Positions 52,555-63,030 of a stretch of 64,000 nucleotides of DNA are shown here, one piece after another. The notes beneath the pieces were generated by a model. It had not been told where the DNA came from. It did not search any database and worked only from the letters and a program-made list of their open reading frames with translations. Location of the stretch: assembly GCA_947359465.1 (NCBI GenBank), contig OX375876.1, forward strand, positions 83,226,359-83,290,358, given 5' to 3'. The DNA is from Metellina segmentata. Lineage: Eukaryota > Arthropoda > Arachnida > Araneae > Tetragnathidae. The position numbers and the translations under genes are program-made. Positions within the stretch are counted from its first letter, which is position 1. Every line of letters starts with the position of its first letter.

Positions 52555-54370
52555 TACTACTAACGTACGTGGACCCGAAATCGACGTTATTTGTGTATCG
52601 TCGAATAGCAACAGCGGAGAGCTACAAGAAATGCTGAAGACAGAGATCGGCGTGCGAATGAAACTGCTAAAAAAAACACTAACGTGCCGCGTGAATGAAA
52701 CGGTTGAGCAAACAATAACGTACGCACGTGCACCCGAAATAGACGTTATTTGTGTAATGTCGAATGGCAACAATCAGCTTAAATAAAATAACCAAGATTT
52801 TTAGAATTCTTGCTGTTTTCGAATAGCCGAGGTAAATTTCTATGCAAAATCGAGTTTCAGTTTAAAAATGCACGAAAAAGAACAAACTACGCGAATGAAA
52901 CAGTTGAACAGTTGTTTGAACGCAGAGCTCGATGAAGGCTTAATTATCAACATGCTTCAAGCGAAAATATTTCTGACGTTCAAGAACACAACGACGAGAA
53001 TTTGACAGAATTGTGCTCTTTTTGCATGTCCTTTATTGGAAATATGTACTCAATACGTTGTCACGATCGGAAAGTTTCCCTACCAATCCTGTCGGAAACT
53101 CCAGATTTATTAAAAGATTTGCTTTGTGACAATTCATCTGAAGGTAAAAATTATCGACAGCATATACGCGAATATAAAGCAGCTTTAGTTTTTGCTTCAA
53201 TGGGAGCTGAAATTAACTCACTTCCAGGGAATGGGCCATAATGCTTCCGCAATCATGGTCAGATATATCCAACCGATGAAGCAAGCAACTGTCGTATAGA
53301 AAACAAGAAGGGCTTCTTGCAAACGGTTATGGAAAAATTGGATGCACTAATACGAAATATAAATCCATTCGCTAAATCTTATTTTCAGGTGCATCATTTA
53401 ATACAGTGCAACCCCTATACTACTGTGAAAATGGTATTTATGGAGCATCCAAGTATAGATATGCGAAGGTATAATGCACCTACATCTAGAACAGAAGTTG
53501 CTGTAATATTTGTTGGATACGATGGTGAGTTACCTGCAGATCGAGATATTTACATATATCCGAAAGGAAATAACTGAAAAAGTATTACACCCATGAACCA
53601 ATGTAGTGATCCCATGGTCTATCCTGTACTATTTACGAGAGGGGAATGTGGTTGGTTTAATGGGATGGAGCACATTGAATCGAGACGGTCAGCAAAACGA
53701 TCAATAGTAACGCAGCTTCAATATTATGCTTATAGGCTTTCTATACGCTCAGAGTTTAGCCTTCTGCACAGCATTGGGAAATTATTCCAACAATATATCG
53801 CGGACGCTTATGTGAAAACTGAAGGTTCTCGTATAAATTATATCAGAATGAATCAGAAGGATTTAAGAGTGGAACTTTATAGTGGGCTTTTAGATGCCTT
53901 AGCATCTCAAGCTGAAAATGAAAATTTGAGGACAGGCAAATTACTATTACTGCTTTCTACTTTTCAATGAAATCCACGTTCCATGCAGAAAAATTACCAA
54001 TATGCAATGGCCATGGTAAGAAAATTCGGACGACCCGATTTGTTTGTAACATTCACTTGCAATCAATTCACTACATGACCTGAAATTTTAAAAGCAATGC
54101 CACATTTCCATAAACCTGAACATAGGCCAGATATTGTCGCTCGAGTTTTCAAAATGAAACTATCTGAGCTATTAGATGATATTCTAAAGCGTAATATAAT
54201 TGGTGTTGACATTGCTTATATTTATGTAATTTTCAAAAGCGCGGTTTACCTCATGCGCATATTCTATTGACACTCGATTCAAACTCCACGATCCGTACCA
54301 ACGACGGTATTGACAAATATGTCAGTGCATTGTTCCTGACGTTACTCTCAATCGAAGATTATTCGAGATA
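52555..54370 (+). pseudogene. decayed Helitron, N-terminal (Helitron_like_N) region
   Basis: In order: repeated NETVEQ blocks (about 52695 and 52890) typical of the leader of Helitron proteins; KVSLPILSETPDLLKDLLCD and HIREYKAALVFASMGAEINS (about 53070-53230); RRYNAPTSRTEVAVIFVGYD and RDIYIYPKG (about 53465-53570); MVYPVLFTRGECGW (53620); FQQYIADAYVKTEGSRINYI (53790); and VRKFGRPDLFVTFTCN (54020). These are the expected blocks of a Helitron helicase-like N domain. The HUH block near 54230 is damaged, and the Rep and helicase parts are absent. Several stops and shifts; the right side is cut by a fold-back element. Confidence 0.8.
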
Positions 54371-54382
54371 GTTATAAAATGC

Positions 54383-55577
54383 GGTACAGCTACAGTCTAC
54401 GTTTATAAGCGGTGGCAACGGCCTTGTCGATTTTTTTTTTTGGCGCACTTCTAAAGTTGCCAAGGAAATAATTATTTCCTAACTCTTTTACTGTCAAAAC
54501 TTTTTTTCTTTTCACAACACACTTTTTAAACATTTTCAGAACGTTTTGAAAAGAATATTTTTTAAAACTTTCACAAAAAATAGTAAACTTAAGCACATAT
54601 CAAAACATATTTATGAACCAGCAGAGAAATTATTGGCTTGGCGATTTGTTTGGCGCACTTCTAGTAGCGAGTTACGATAAATTAAGGCAGCCCATCTTTC
54701 GTGGCTGTTGTTGTGGTTTTCATGGCAACCTCGGCAAACGGAAACTTCTAATTTTCATTTTGAATATTCTAGAAAGTTCTTACAAAATCCGTTAAAGTCG
54801 TTTGATTTCATTGATTCGTTTGAAATTTTTTCTTTCCTCCCATTGGTTATTTTGTTTTTAAAATATCCTTTGATTGCATTGGTCCTTTTAAATCGTTTTC
54901 TGTGATACCATTGGTCCTTTTATTTGTATTTTGACAATTGTGGAATTTTTATTTTGTTATCATAGTTTTCACGATAGGATTAAGAGTTTTTTTTTTTTTT
55001 TTGACCATTTTCGTTTTCATTATTTTCTTACGAAATAATTCTGACGTTATCAGGTTGTATTATTTCTTACTTTTTGTTCTTTTGCAAATCTTTTTCTTTT
55101 TCAACATGCCCACTGTATTTAGTGTAATTGATAAGTTTCAGGGTATTCTTACCCAACATTCGTAGCTTAGTTTCTCTGCTGGTTCACAAATGTGTTTTGA
55201 TATGTGCTTAAACTTACTACTTTTTGTGAAAGTTTTTAAAAATTATACTTTTCAAAACGTTCTGAAATGTGCTTAAAAAGTGTATTGTAAAAAGAAAAAC
55301 AATTTTGAAAGAAAAAGAGTTAGGAAATAATTCTTTCCTTGGCGACTTTAGAAGTGCGCCAAAAAAAAATCGCCAAGGCCGTTGCCATCCCTCATAAACG
55401 TAGAGTGTAGCTGTACCGAAAATTAAAAGTTTCCGTTTGTCGAGGTTGCCATGAAAATCATAACAACCGAAACGAAAGATGGGTTGCCTTAATTTATAGT
55501 AACTCGCTACAAGAAGTGCGCCAAAAAAAAACGCCAAGTCGTTGCCATCACTCATAAACGTAGAGTGTAGCTGTACC
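54383..55577. mobile_element. fold-back element with long inverted arms
   Basis: The left terminus GGTACAGCTACAGTCTACG pairs with two right termini, CTGTAGCTGTACC-like ends at 55417 and 55577 (both GTGTAGCTGTACC). Arms A (54383-54620) and B (54640-54765) reappear inverted as A' (55165-55417) and B' (55418-55577), including GGCGCACTTCTA/GAAGTGCGCC and CATGGCAACCTCGGCAAACG and its complement. The middle (54780-55160) is T-rich and unique. No transposase is seen. Confidence 0.7.
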
Positions 55578-56330
55578 CCTGTGGCCGCCAGCCCAAGGGT
55601 TACAACCCCCGCAGAAGATCGATATATTGCTGTTGTAGCGAACCGGAATCAAAGGGAGACTTCTACACGTGTAGCATCTATGGTTGCAGCGTCAATTGGC
55701 AAGACAATATCAGCCACTACTGTGCGCCGAAGGCTACACATGAATGGACTATACGCCCGGGTACCACGAGTTTGTGTTCCTCTATCCGTCCAATCCAGAG
55801 GGGCACGATTAAAGTGGTGTCCGCAACAAGTGAATTGGAGTGTGTCTGGGCTAATGTTATGTTCACGGATGAGTCGAGATTTGCCCTGGAGCCAGACGAC
55901 AAACGTGTAAGGGTATGAAGAGAACAAGGCACACACAATCGCTCCCAGAACATCATCGAGCATCATGCATTCCGAGGTGGAAGCATCATGGTGTGGGCCG
56001 GGATTTCGTTGGGATATCGCACCAACCTGCACATCTATAGACGGGGTTCTGTGACGGCTTTCCGGTATCGGGATGAAGTCCAAGAACCCTTTGTGAGATT
56101 GTTGTTCATTTGGTCCTTCTTTCGTTTTAATGGATGATAATGCGCGTCCCCATAGAGCTGGCATCGTCGACGACTACCTGGAGAGTGAGTGGATTACGCT
56201 TATGGTTTGGCCGGCGCACTCGCACGACCTTAATGCCATTGGAAATCTTTGGCCGCTTGAATTTACTACCACACAGGTGCAAAGATGTTACTCAGATTAG
56301 ATGGCTGTACAGAAAGTGACTCCAATATTT
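55578..56330 (+). pseudogene. Tc1 transposase remnant, 5'-truncated
   Basis: Begins inside the protein (TRVASMVAASIGKTISATTV), then GLYARVPRVCVPLS, FTDESRFALEPDDK (first Asp), a VWAGISLGYRTNLHI block and MDDNARPHRAGIVDDYLE (second Asp), each in different frames. The third catalytic block is unrecognisable. The left boundary coincides with the end of the fold-back element at 55577. Confidence 0.78.
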
Positions 56331-56334
56331 TGTG

Positions 56335-57835
56335 CTTGCAGTAAACCTAACTATGCTCGCTATATGACTGTTTACCTTCTGAACTTCCTACATAATGACT
56401 GTATGCCCTGTTACAAAACAGGCTCTTTCTATAGGTGGTCCGTCTATTAAACCCTCTGAAACAACTTTTCCTCGAGTTCCAGTTGACACGGTTCTTGAAC
56501 AAACAGTGAATGCTGACGCAGTATCAAGACCTAATGGTATTACATGGCTGGTCAACTTTGATTCAGCTAGGGCTGCGTGGATAAAAGCTAGATCATTAAG
56601 GAGCAAAATAATACCAAGTTTGTTGGTAGGCAGTGGCGTATCCGGAAACCAAACTCTAAACAGGACCTTCAAGAGATTCGGATTGAAAAAGACAACAATG
56701 ATGTTGAGGGTGTAATATTTTCACTCAAGAGCTTTTTAGATCCTTTTGAAGAAATGAACAGAGAAAGTCCTTTCAGAAACATATCCAATGGACATGTTGT
56801 GGACGATAAAGTAAGTAAATATATCCTAAATGCATACTTCAAAGGCCGAGGCCTATGAAAATTTTAAAACGTTGTATGTTAGTGATCCAAGAAATGTTGA
56901 ACTTCTAATAGCAAGAAAAATTATTATGAACTGTACTTCTGTGTGTTCTTTTAAAACTATCCAAGTATCAGATAAAAAAAAACTCCATGTCGTAAAATGC
57001 ACCCGTGATCTTTATGGAAGATTTCTCAATATTGCCTCTGAACAGAAGTGCGACATGAGGGATGTTTTAGCTTGTCCTCTTGCCCCAGTTACCCTAGCTC
57101 TTGGACAAATGGATAGCTCCCTGAATAAAGCATGCAAATAAAAAATTGATGTATAGGTTGGACGAGCTTCAAAAAGAAGATATCGTATCTGCTCGCTACA
57201 GCTACTATAGACACAATAGTCTCTGATACCATGTTCATTCTGCACATAATTCTATTTCCGGATAACTACTTTGCCAACAACATTCTGTGATTAATCTGTA
57301 AAGGAGAAACTAGATAAATTCATTAAACATTTGGTGTCTATGACACTCCAACTATCAAGGATACAGAATAATACATTCCTAATACTAAAACATTAGTGAT
57401 TGAAATTTAAGTGTTTGGATCTGAAGAAAAAACTCCAATAAAGTCTTCAGTGGCTCTACGAAGTGAGTCGGTCAAGGCATCTTTAACAAATGTTTTATTC
57501 AAAGAATAGAGGTCTTCCAAATATTACCACTTGCTATGCAATAAAACGCTATATAATACTGTAGAACAGACTTGTTGCCACAGTACTCATGTATAGGCGT
57601 CAAAACGTGTGTAAATGAGGCGAAAGAACTTACCTGCTAACACAATCAAGCAGATACGAGGATAATTTGGCACACAGCTCGAAATTATGTTGAGAAAAAT
57701 ATTTTGGTGCGTGCAAACGATTAAGATATTTTGGTGTTATTGTTCTATCACCAATAGAACTTAAAGAATACTAACTTATACCTTGAATGTGGCGTGTCTT
57801 CAAACAACTCTAGAGCCCAGAAACAAAATTTTGAA
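56335..57835 (+). pseudogene. decayed gene of an uncharacterised, element-associated family with XPG/FEN1-like motifs
   Basis: In order on the plus strand, across shifts and stops: CSKPNYARYMTVYLLNFL (56340); VPVDTVLEQTVNADAVSRPN (56480); WIKARSLRSKIIPSLL; VIFSLKSFLDPFEEMN (56715); the open frame 56830-57141 with FKTIQVSDKKKLHVVKCTRD and MRDVLACPLAPVTLALGQMD; IDTIVSDTMFILHI (57205); FGVYDTPTIKDTE (57330); VALRSESVKASLTNVLF (57450); ADTRIIWHTARNYVEKNILV (57650) then RAND.DILVLL; and NLYLECGVSSNN. I recognise this block order as a protein family common in animal genomes and usually unnamed. The EADTR..ND.D spacing recalls the XPG/FEN1 nuclease core, which is my inference. Confidence 0.6.
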
Positions 57836-58826
57836 ATTAGTTTTAACAATTTTTTTATTATTTATTGATAGCTAATAGTTTAAATTGTATTTTTCTTTAA
57901 AAAAATCAAAACTTCTTTGTACTGAAGTGGCAACACACAACTTTGAAAATGACTGCCTTCCATAGTCACATGTTTTGAATTTTAGGTTAAACTTCTAGTG
58001 ATCATTTTAGAAGACAGAAAAAAAATAGAAGTTTACAAATTTTACAACAAAGGTAAGTCTGAATTTATATTATAAATTTATGCATTTATAAATTCCTTTA
58101 CATTTATATCAGACCCATACCAACCCAATAAAATACCTTTGTTTATAGTGTCCCGCACGTGACACAAAAGATGATGTTTTTAAATTTGTGAAAAAAAATA
58201 ATTATTGCTATGACATTTAAATACTATTTGTAAAGGAGATAATAAAGCTACTTTTATTTTGTGTACTATTGTAACTGTACATAAGTTACTTTCAAAATGA
58301 ACTGATAAAAACACATTGTCCCGCACGTGACATGTCACGTGTGGGACACCAACATTGCTTGTTTTTTTAACTGGTGTAAATGAGGGTATACAATATTTTC
58401 AAGCACTAGCTCATATTTTTAAAGTTTAAAAAAAAAGGATTTCTATAAATTTGTATGAAATTTTTTTTTATTGCCAGCTTGAAGGTTTAAGTCACTGTTG
58501 TAACCACTGGGCACACATAGTTTGGTTACCTTTGTAAAAGGAACTAGTAATTTCAATGCAATGCAGTTTTCGATGTTTTTTCTTTGTTGAAACACTTAGT
58601 GCCTTGATATTATATTTAAAGTAGGCCCTTAAATCAAACACAATAATATACTTATTCATTATTTATTATTGTTTCATGTTAATGTAAACACGTAACATGA
58701 AAAGAGAGTTACTTGCTTTATAAATTGCACTCTACCTTCCAAACTTATTAAGTTTACAATAGTACAATAGTTGTAACTATTTTGAAATATTTATTAATTG
58801 TAGTGCCTTTTTTTAATCCTTCAGGA

Positions 58827-59303
58827 ATGGAAAACCAGAAATATCCAAGTGCAGCAAGAATGAAAAGAATGAGAGAGAAGAAGTTGTTGGAAAATCCAAA
58901 TTTTCAACATGAAGAAAATGAAAGAATAAATGATCTTAAAAAGAAGAAAAAGATTAGCATGTCAGATGCTGAAAAGGAAAAATACAGGTTGTGCGAACGT
59001 GATAGAAAAAGATTGCAACGAGCAAAAAAACGATGTTCACCTGCAGTGACTATGCAACCACCCAGCAGTACTATAAATTCACCTTTACCATTCCCATATC
59101 GCTCGAAACAATTCTTTAGTAAAGCTGTGCACAAAATTTTAAGAGCACTCCCAGATTCACCATGTAAAAGCTGTGCAGTTGTACAAAGTTTAGAGAAAAG
59201 AGTTACTAATAATATGACTGATTCCATGACCTCTGCACCCAACATCTCAGCATCTGAACCTAGTCAGAATTTTAATGCAGTAAAAGAGTTACTTCAATCC
59301 TGA
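58827..59303 (+). CDS. basic N-terminal protein of an uncharacterised element-like family
   Basis: ATG at 58827 follows an acceptor-like tccttcag, so the upstream in-frame Met at 58782 is probably intronic. The 158-residue product opens with MENQKYPSAARMKRMREKK, is strongly basic with EEN..INDLKKKKK and ERDRKRLQRAKKR, then a Ser/Pro-rich linker and CKSCAVVQSLEKR. It resembles the basic leader of a large, unnamed arthropod and cnidarian family with transposase-like cores. The core itself is absent here: the next recognisable segment (59388) belongs to the family's C-terminus. The ERDRKRLQR stretch is bHLH/bZIP-like in charge only. Confidence 0.5.
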   Translation: MENQKYPSAARMKRMREKKLLENPNFQHEENERINDLKKKKKISMSDAEKEKYRLCERDRKRLQRAKKRCSPAVTMQPPSSTINSPLPFPYRSKQFFSKAVHKILRALPDSPCKSCAVVQSLEKRVTNNMTDSMTSAPNISASEPSQNFNAVKELLQS

Positions 59304-59387
59304 CATTGTATATACCTGCCCACGTATTAGAGATAAAATAACTGTTTGGAAAAATGAGGGAAAAACTGTACTTATACTAAACATTAC

Positions 59388-59753
59388 ATGACAATGTACT
59401 TAAGAGACGCATTTGCCATATTTCAGGCAGAAAAGCCATGGGATAATGTAAAGGCAATTCCTGGTGTTTCAACTTTTCATGTCATTAAATATGACAATGG
59501 AAAATATAATTTCTTTGAACATTTAAAGTGCCAACCAAAAGATGTCACAAAGTTACCAACGGCAGAGAAAAAATTGCGCATACAAGTGGGTGAATGGGTA
59601 GTGGTGACATACGATGGAATTAATTATCCAGATGAAATCACTTGTGTTGCTGGTCCAGATTGTGTTGAAGTTTCGGTTATGGTGAAATCTGGCACATATT
59701 GCAAGTACCCAGCAACCGGACAAAATTTTATACATGCTAAAAGATGTTGTTAA
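59388..59753 (+). CDS. C-terminal segment of the same element-like family
   Basis: 121 open codons. VKAIPGVSTFHVIKYDNGK parallels the KPVPGT..H block and RIQVGEWVVVTYDGINYPDE followed by VSVMVKSGTYCKYPATGQNF parallels the VGDFVxVxYxGxxYPG..V.VMxxSG..xKWP barrel-like end of that family. It lies 84 bp after the previous frame in another frame, with TGA and TAA codons between, so the unit is either an internally deleted element or two exons of a reduced gene. Confidence 0.5.
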   Translation: MTMYLRDAFAIFQAEKPWDNVKAIPGVSTFHVIKYDNGKYNFFEHLKCQPKDVTKLPTAEKKLRIQVGEWVVVTYDGINYPDEITCVAGPDCVEVSVMVKSGTYCKYPATGQNFIHAKRCC

Positions 59754-60479
59754 AAAAATATCAGCACCTATTGTTGTTAACAACAGAGGACATTTTAAAT
59801 TTATAAATAAATTTTGAGTTCATGATGATCTGTATTTTATTACATAATTATGCATACTAAATGTATTATAACCTAAGTAATAATATGCTTATAAATTTGA
59901 GATCACTTAAATAAATAGTCATACAATGTTAAAATATGCAGTAGAATTTTTTTAGAATTTTTTATTAACATTTAAAACTATGCCTCTTCCATTTATGTTT
60001 GCAAACAGTCTTACACTTGACAATGATGTCCCGCACGTGACAGTACACATTTTAATTGTTTTAATAATTTAAATATTAATATTTACAAATGATATTAATG
60101 CTGCTCTTACTTTGGACTTTTGTCTCTCTAAATATAATTTTAATTAAATGATTCTTCAATTAAAAGAGCAGAAATATCTTTTGGTTCATATAGATGTTTA
60201 CAAGTAGTTGACTTTGCATGTCCCGCAAGTTACACTAATAAACAAATTAATTTCTACAAATAAACATTGATCCATAGTAATATAATTATGCATAAAGTAT
60301 CTGTGACAAAAACAGTTGGTATAAAAAATATACACAATTTCATAAGTTATAATTTGTGACCTCGGCATAACAATTTATCTAAAAATTACGAGTCCAAATG
60401 TCCCACAAGTGACCATGGAATGGCCCCTTGGTAGATAAATAATTACTGATTGGTGTAGAGACATTTGTATGTGGTATGT

Positions 60480-60599
60480 ATGGCCATACTTCGTATGTCT
60501 CAGTATCAGAATGTACCTGAAAAGGACGATACTTCTGCAAGTGAGGATCAAGTTGCTTTAAAAAGCAGTGATTGTGACACAGACTCCGATGATGAGTGA
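60480..60599 (+). CDS. small acidic ORF, 39 codons
   Basis: Starts MAILRMSQYQNVPEKDDTSA and ends SSDCDTDSDDE before TGA TAA. The acidic Ser/Asp end is protein-like and lies 67 bp after the last copy of the TGTCCCGCACGTGAC motif, so it may be the last exon of the unit at 58.8 kb. It may equally be chance. Confidence 0.3.
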   Translation: MAILRMSQYQNVPEKDDTSASEDQVALKSSDCDTDSDDE

Positions 60600-61254
60600 T
60601 AAAGACCCCCAGTAGATGAAAAAAAACTACTTTTACAAGAACGCAAGTGCTAATTTTAAATTGTTTTTGTACAATGCGTTTTTCTAATTTGACATCTATT
60701 GAAAGATTTAGCATTAGTTTTAGATTTATTTAATTAGCAGATAAATATTACGCTAGAGTAATTATAAAAAACATATTTAAAGGTCCATAGGTACTACCGT
60801 GAACACACGTACAATACAATGGACGAAATATACATAAAAATTTGTTATTTTATTCGTTTGTTATTTAGTTTTTGTGATAATAATACTTTACAGAGAGGTC
60901 AGTGTTAACTCAAGATCTCCGTCACAGAGGGCTGGTCAAGCAATTCTTGGCTTCAAGAATAAGACAATAACCGCCATGTACTATCTCGTTATGCATGCAT
61001 CCATAGTCCATGTTTATGGCATTTTTCAAATACCCACAATCTTAGCGAACATTTTAAATGTTGCCTATTTTTTTATTTTCTTAATGGTTTAAGAGATGTT
61101 GGACTTTAAACATTCACTATGAAACATAAAACTCGTAAAATGTACTTTTCAGGCTAAATATCAGGAAAACTATTACATTTACGAACTATAGTGGCATTAC
61201 ATGAAACAATGATTATTTCATTTCAAACAATTTAAAAAGAAGAACAAGGCTCTA

Positions 61255-61560
61255 CAACGCTTCGTTGAGGAGCTAGGTTTTTTTTAAGTACTAGGGGGCT
61301 CCGCCCCCTGCTCGCTTACGCTCGCCAACCCCCGAGGATTGCTGCGCAATCCCATTTGGTTTGCTTCGCAAACCAACACTCCTTTCACAGATGCCATTTG
61401 GTTTGCTTCGCTAACCAACATTCCTTTCACAGAGTAAAACTATCTGAATAATTCGTATTATCCCGATTTCACTTTCCGGTACATGACGTCACAGCGATGT
61501 CTTCGCCCCCTGCTCGCTTACACTCGCCGACCCCGGGGATTGCTACGCAATCCCCTGAAA
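61255..61560 (+). repeat. array of GC-rich hairpins with 3-nt loops (Helitron-like terminus)
   Basis: Within 300 bp: CAACG-CTT-CGTTG (61257), GGGGGC-TCC-GCCCCC (61304), GGATTGC-TGC-GCAATCC (61336), TTGGTTTGC-TTC-GCAAACCAA (61355) and GGGGATTGC-TAC-GCAATCCCC (61535), plus repeated CTCGCTTACGCTCGCC. All stems are perfect and all loops have three bases. Such arrays mark ends of some Helitron-like elements; a decayed relative lies at 13625. Confidence 0.7.
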
Positions 61561-62611
61561 TTTAAAAACTATTTCGAATATTAACAAGTTGTCGGTATCG
61601 TTTAAAAGCTAAGAAGTTGGAATACATTTTGAAGCAATAAAACAAGATTGATAATCGTGATTTCTAGTATATACATACACCTTAATCAAAATAGTTTTGC
61701 TGAAATCGAAAGATTATGTTCAATATCTGTATTTAAAATTATCTTTAAAATTCAGTTGGGTTGTTATGTACTTGTCGAATAGTTCCATCTTCAGTTAGTT
61801 TTTTATGAATATGTTCAAGCTTAAAATAAAATTAACATTTCAAGTTCACAACTTGAATTCATTTCTACACGTAGATATGCAAGTCGATTATCCCTTGTAT
61901 CACTCACAAAAGTTGACCTGTGTATTGAAGCAGTTTATGGTACTAAATTATATCATTTAAGAGAAAATGTTTATAATCGTACTCAGAAAGTAATAGACTA
62001 TCAAATGAATTCAATGAGGGACGATAGGACCCCAAGCAACTTGAAAATGTTCCTTTTTTTTATTTTGTTTCTTTTTACAAATAGAACAGTAAAAATAATT
62101 TTTTGTGATGTTCAAATAAAGCAATCGTTACTTTTATTAATCAGTAGTTTGTTAAATTAGTATTTTGATAAGAAATATGACACCTTGAAAATTTTAATTC
62201 TTCACGTATTCGCATGTCTTTTCGCGTATTAACGCTTCTTCTAAAAAAAACCAGGAAAATGAAAAGTAAATTTCTAAAAAAATTTAAAATTTACTTTATG
62301 CTATTCAATTACCATAAATATTTGGAGAATCCAACCGTTTTAAACAATTTCTACTGTCGGATCACCTAAGAGACGCGCCATATTTTATGTTTACGTAATC
62401 CCTTACATTACATTTTATCTAGCGACGAAATGCAAAAGGTAAATGCATATAGCGAAACTTTTCAAAATTCTTGTAAGGTCTATATTCTTTTGACATAAAA
62501 ATTATACTTCAACTTTGAGCTCCCTCTACAATGAATACCAGAAAGCATTCCTATATTTACAAAGAAAATAAAACACATTATTCCAATATTTTTCATAAAT
62601 CTCATTCGTTC
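61561..62611. other. AT-rich intergenic stretch, nothing recognised
   Basis: No frame of note, no terminal repeats seen. It separates the hairpin array from the 3' end of the gene at 62612-63030. Confidence 0.4.
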
Positions 62612-62760
62612 TTTATTTTTTGATTTTCAACAACATGCTTGGAGAGTCTAAAATATCTACAAGAATGGGATGCATCTCTGCACGCCCAGTCTCATCTGTA
62701 TCCGAGAGGTCCAGTTTCAGGTTCCGGTCGTTTCCGCTGCGAAATCTGCACTCAATGATT
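62612..62760 (-). promoter_or_regulatory. 3' UTR with poly(A) signal AATAAA
   Basis: AATAAA (62617-62612 on the minus strand) lies about 145 bases after the stop. The UTR is GC-rich and carries a second open frame (see findings). Confidence 0.55.
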
Positions 62761-63030
62761 TCACTCAAGGTCATCGTCCAAAGCATCCTCATCCGGCTGA
62801 TCATCTGAATGCACAAAGTATTCCTCGATGGAAGTTATGGTGATGTTATGCCCGTCTACTATCATGGTATACGGAACTGATCGCACTTGCTCCTCTCCGT
62901 ATTCTGATGGTCCTGATGGCATGTCACTGCCGAACAAAGTGTGGGCCAACGACTTAGTTTCTTCCCTTTCCCCAAGCGGTTCTGTTGCTTCCCTTTTGGG
63001 CTTTACTGGAAGTTTGGGGTTCATGTTCAC
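62761..63030 (-). CDS. last coding exon of an unrecognised gene
   Basis: An acceptor cttccag precedes GTG AAC ATG AAC CCC; the exon is in phase 0 and ends at TGA (62763-62761). It encodes 89 residues: VNMNPKLPVKPKREATEPLG, then GPSEYGEEQVRSVPYTMIVD, GHNITITSIEEYFVHSDDQP and an acidic end DEDALDDDLE. It is clearly richer in GC than the flanks and codon-like. Earlier exons should lie to the right, beyond 64000, since none was found between 63031 and 63922. I do not recognise the family. Confidence 0.6.
   Translation of the reverse strand: MNMNPKLPVKPKREATEPLGEREETKSLAHTLFGSDMPSGPSEYGEEQVRSVPYTMIVDGHNITITSIEEYFVHSDDQPDEDALDDDLE

Larger units (their letters stand above)
58149..60413 (+). repeat. 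dispersed TGTCCCGCACGTGAC motif array
   Basis: Copies at 58149-58163, 58317-58331, 58334-58348 (inverted), 60027-60041, 60219-60233 (two changes) and 60399-60413 (two changes). The second and third abut to make a 32-bp palindrome with one mismatched pair (58317-58348). The core CACGTG is the E-box palindrome. Copies flank, and do not enter, the coding part at 58827-59753. I saw no copy elsewhere in the window. Confidence 0.8.

Noticed and set aside
60379..60714. Minus 111-codon frame near 60.5 kb
   Set aside because: Antisense to the small acidic ORF and lacking any recognisable motif or splice context.
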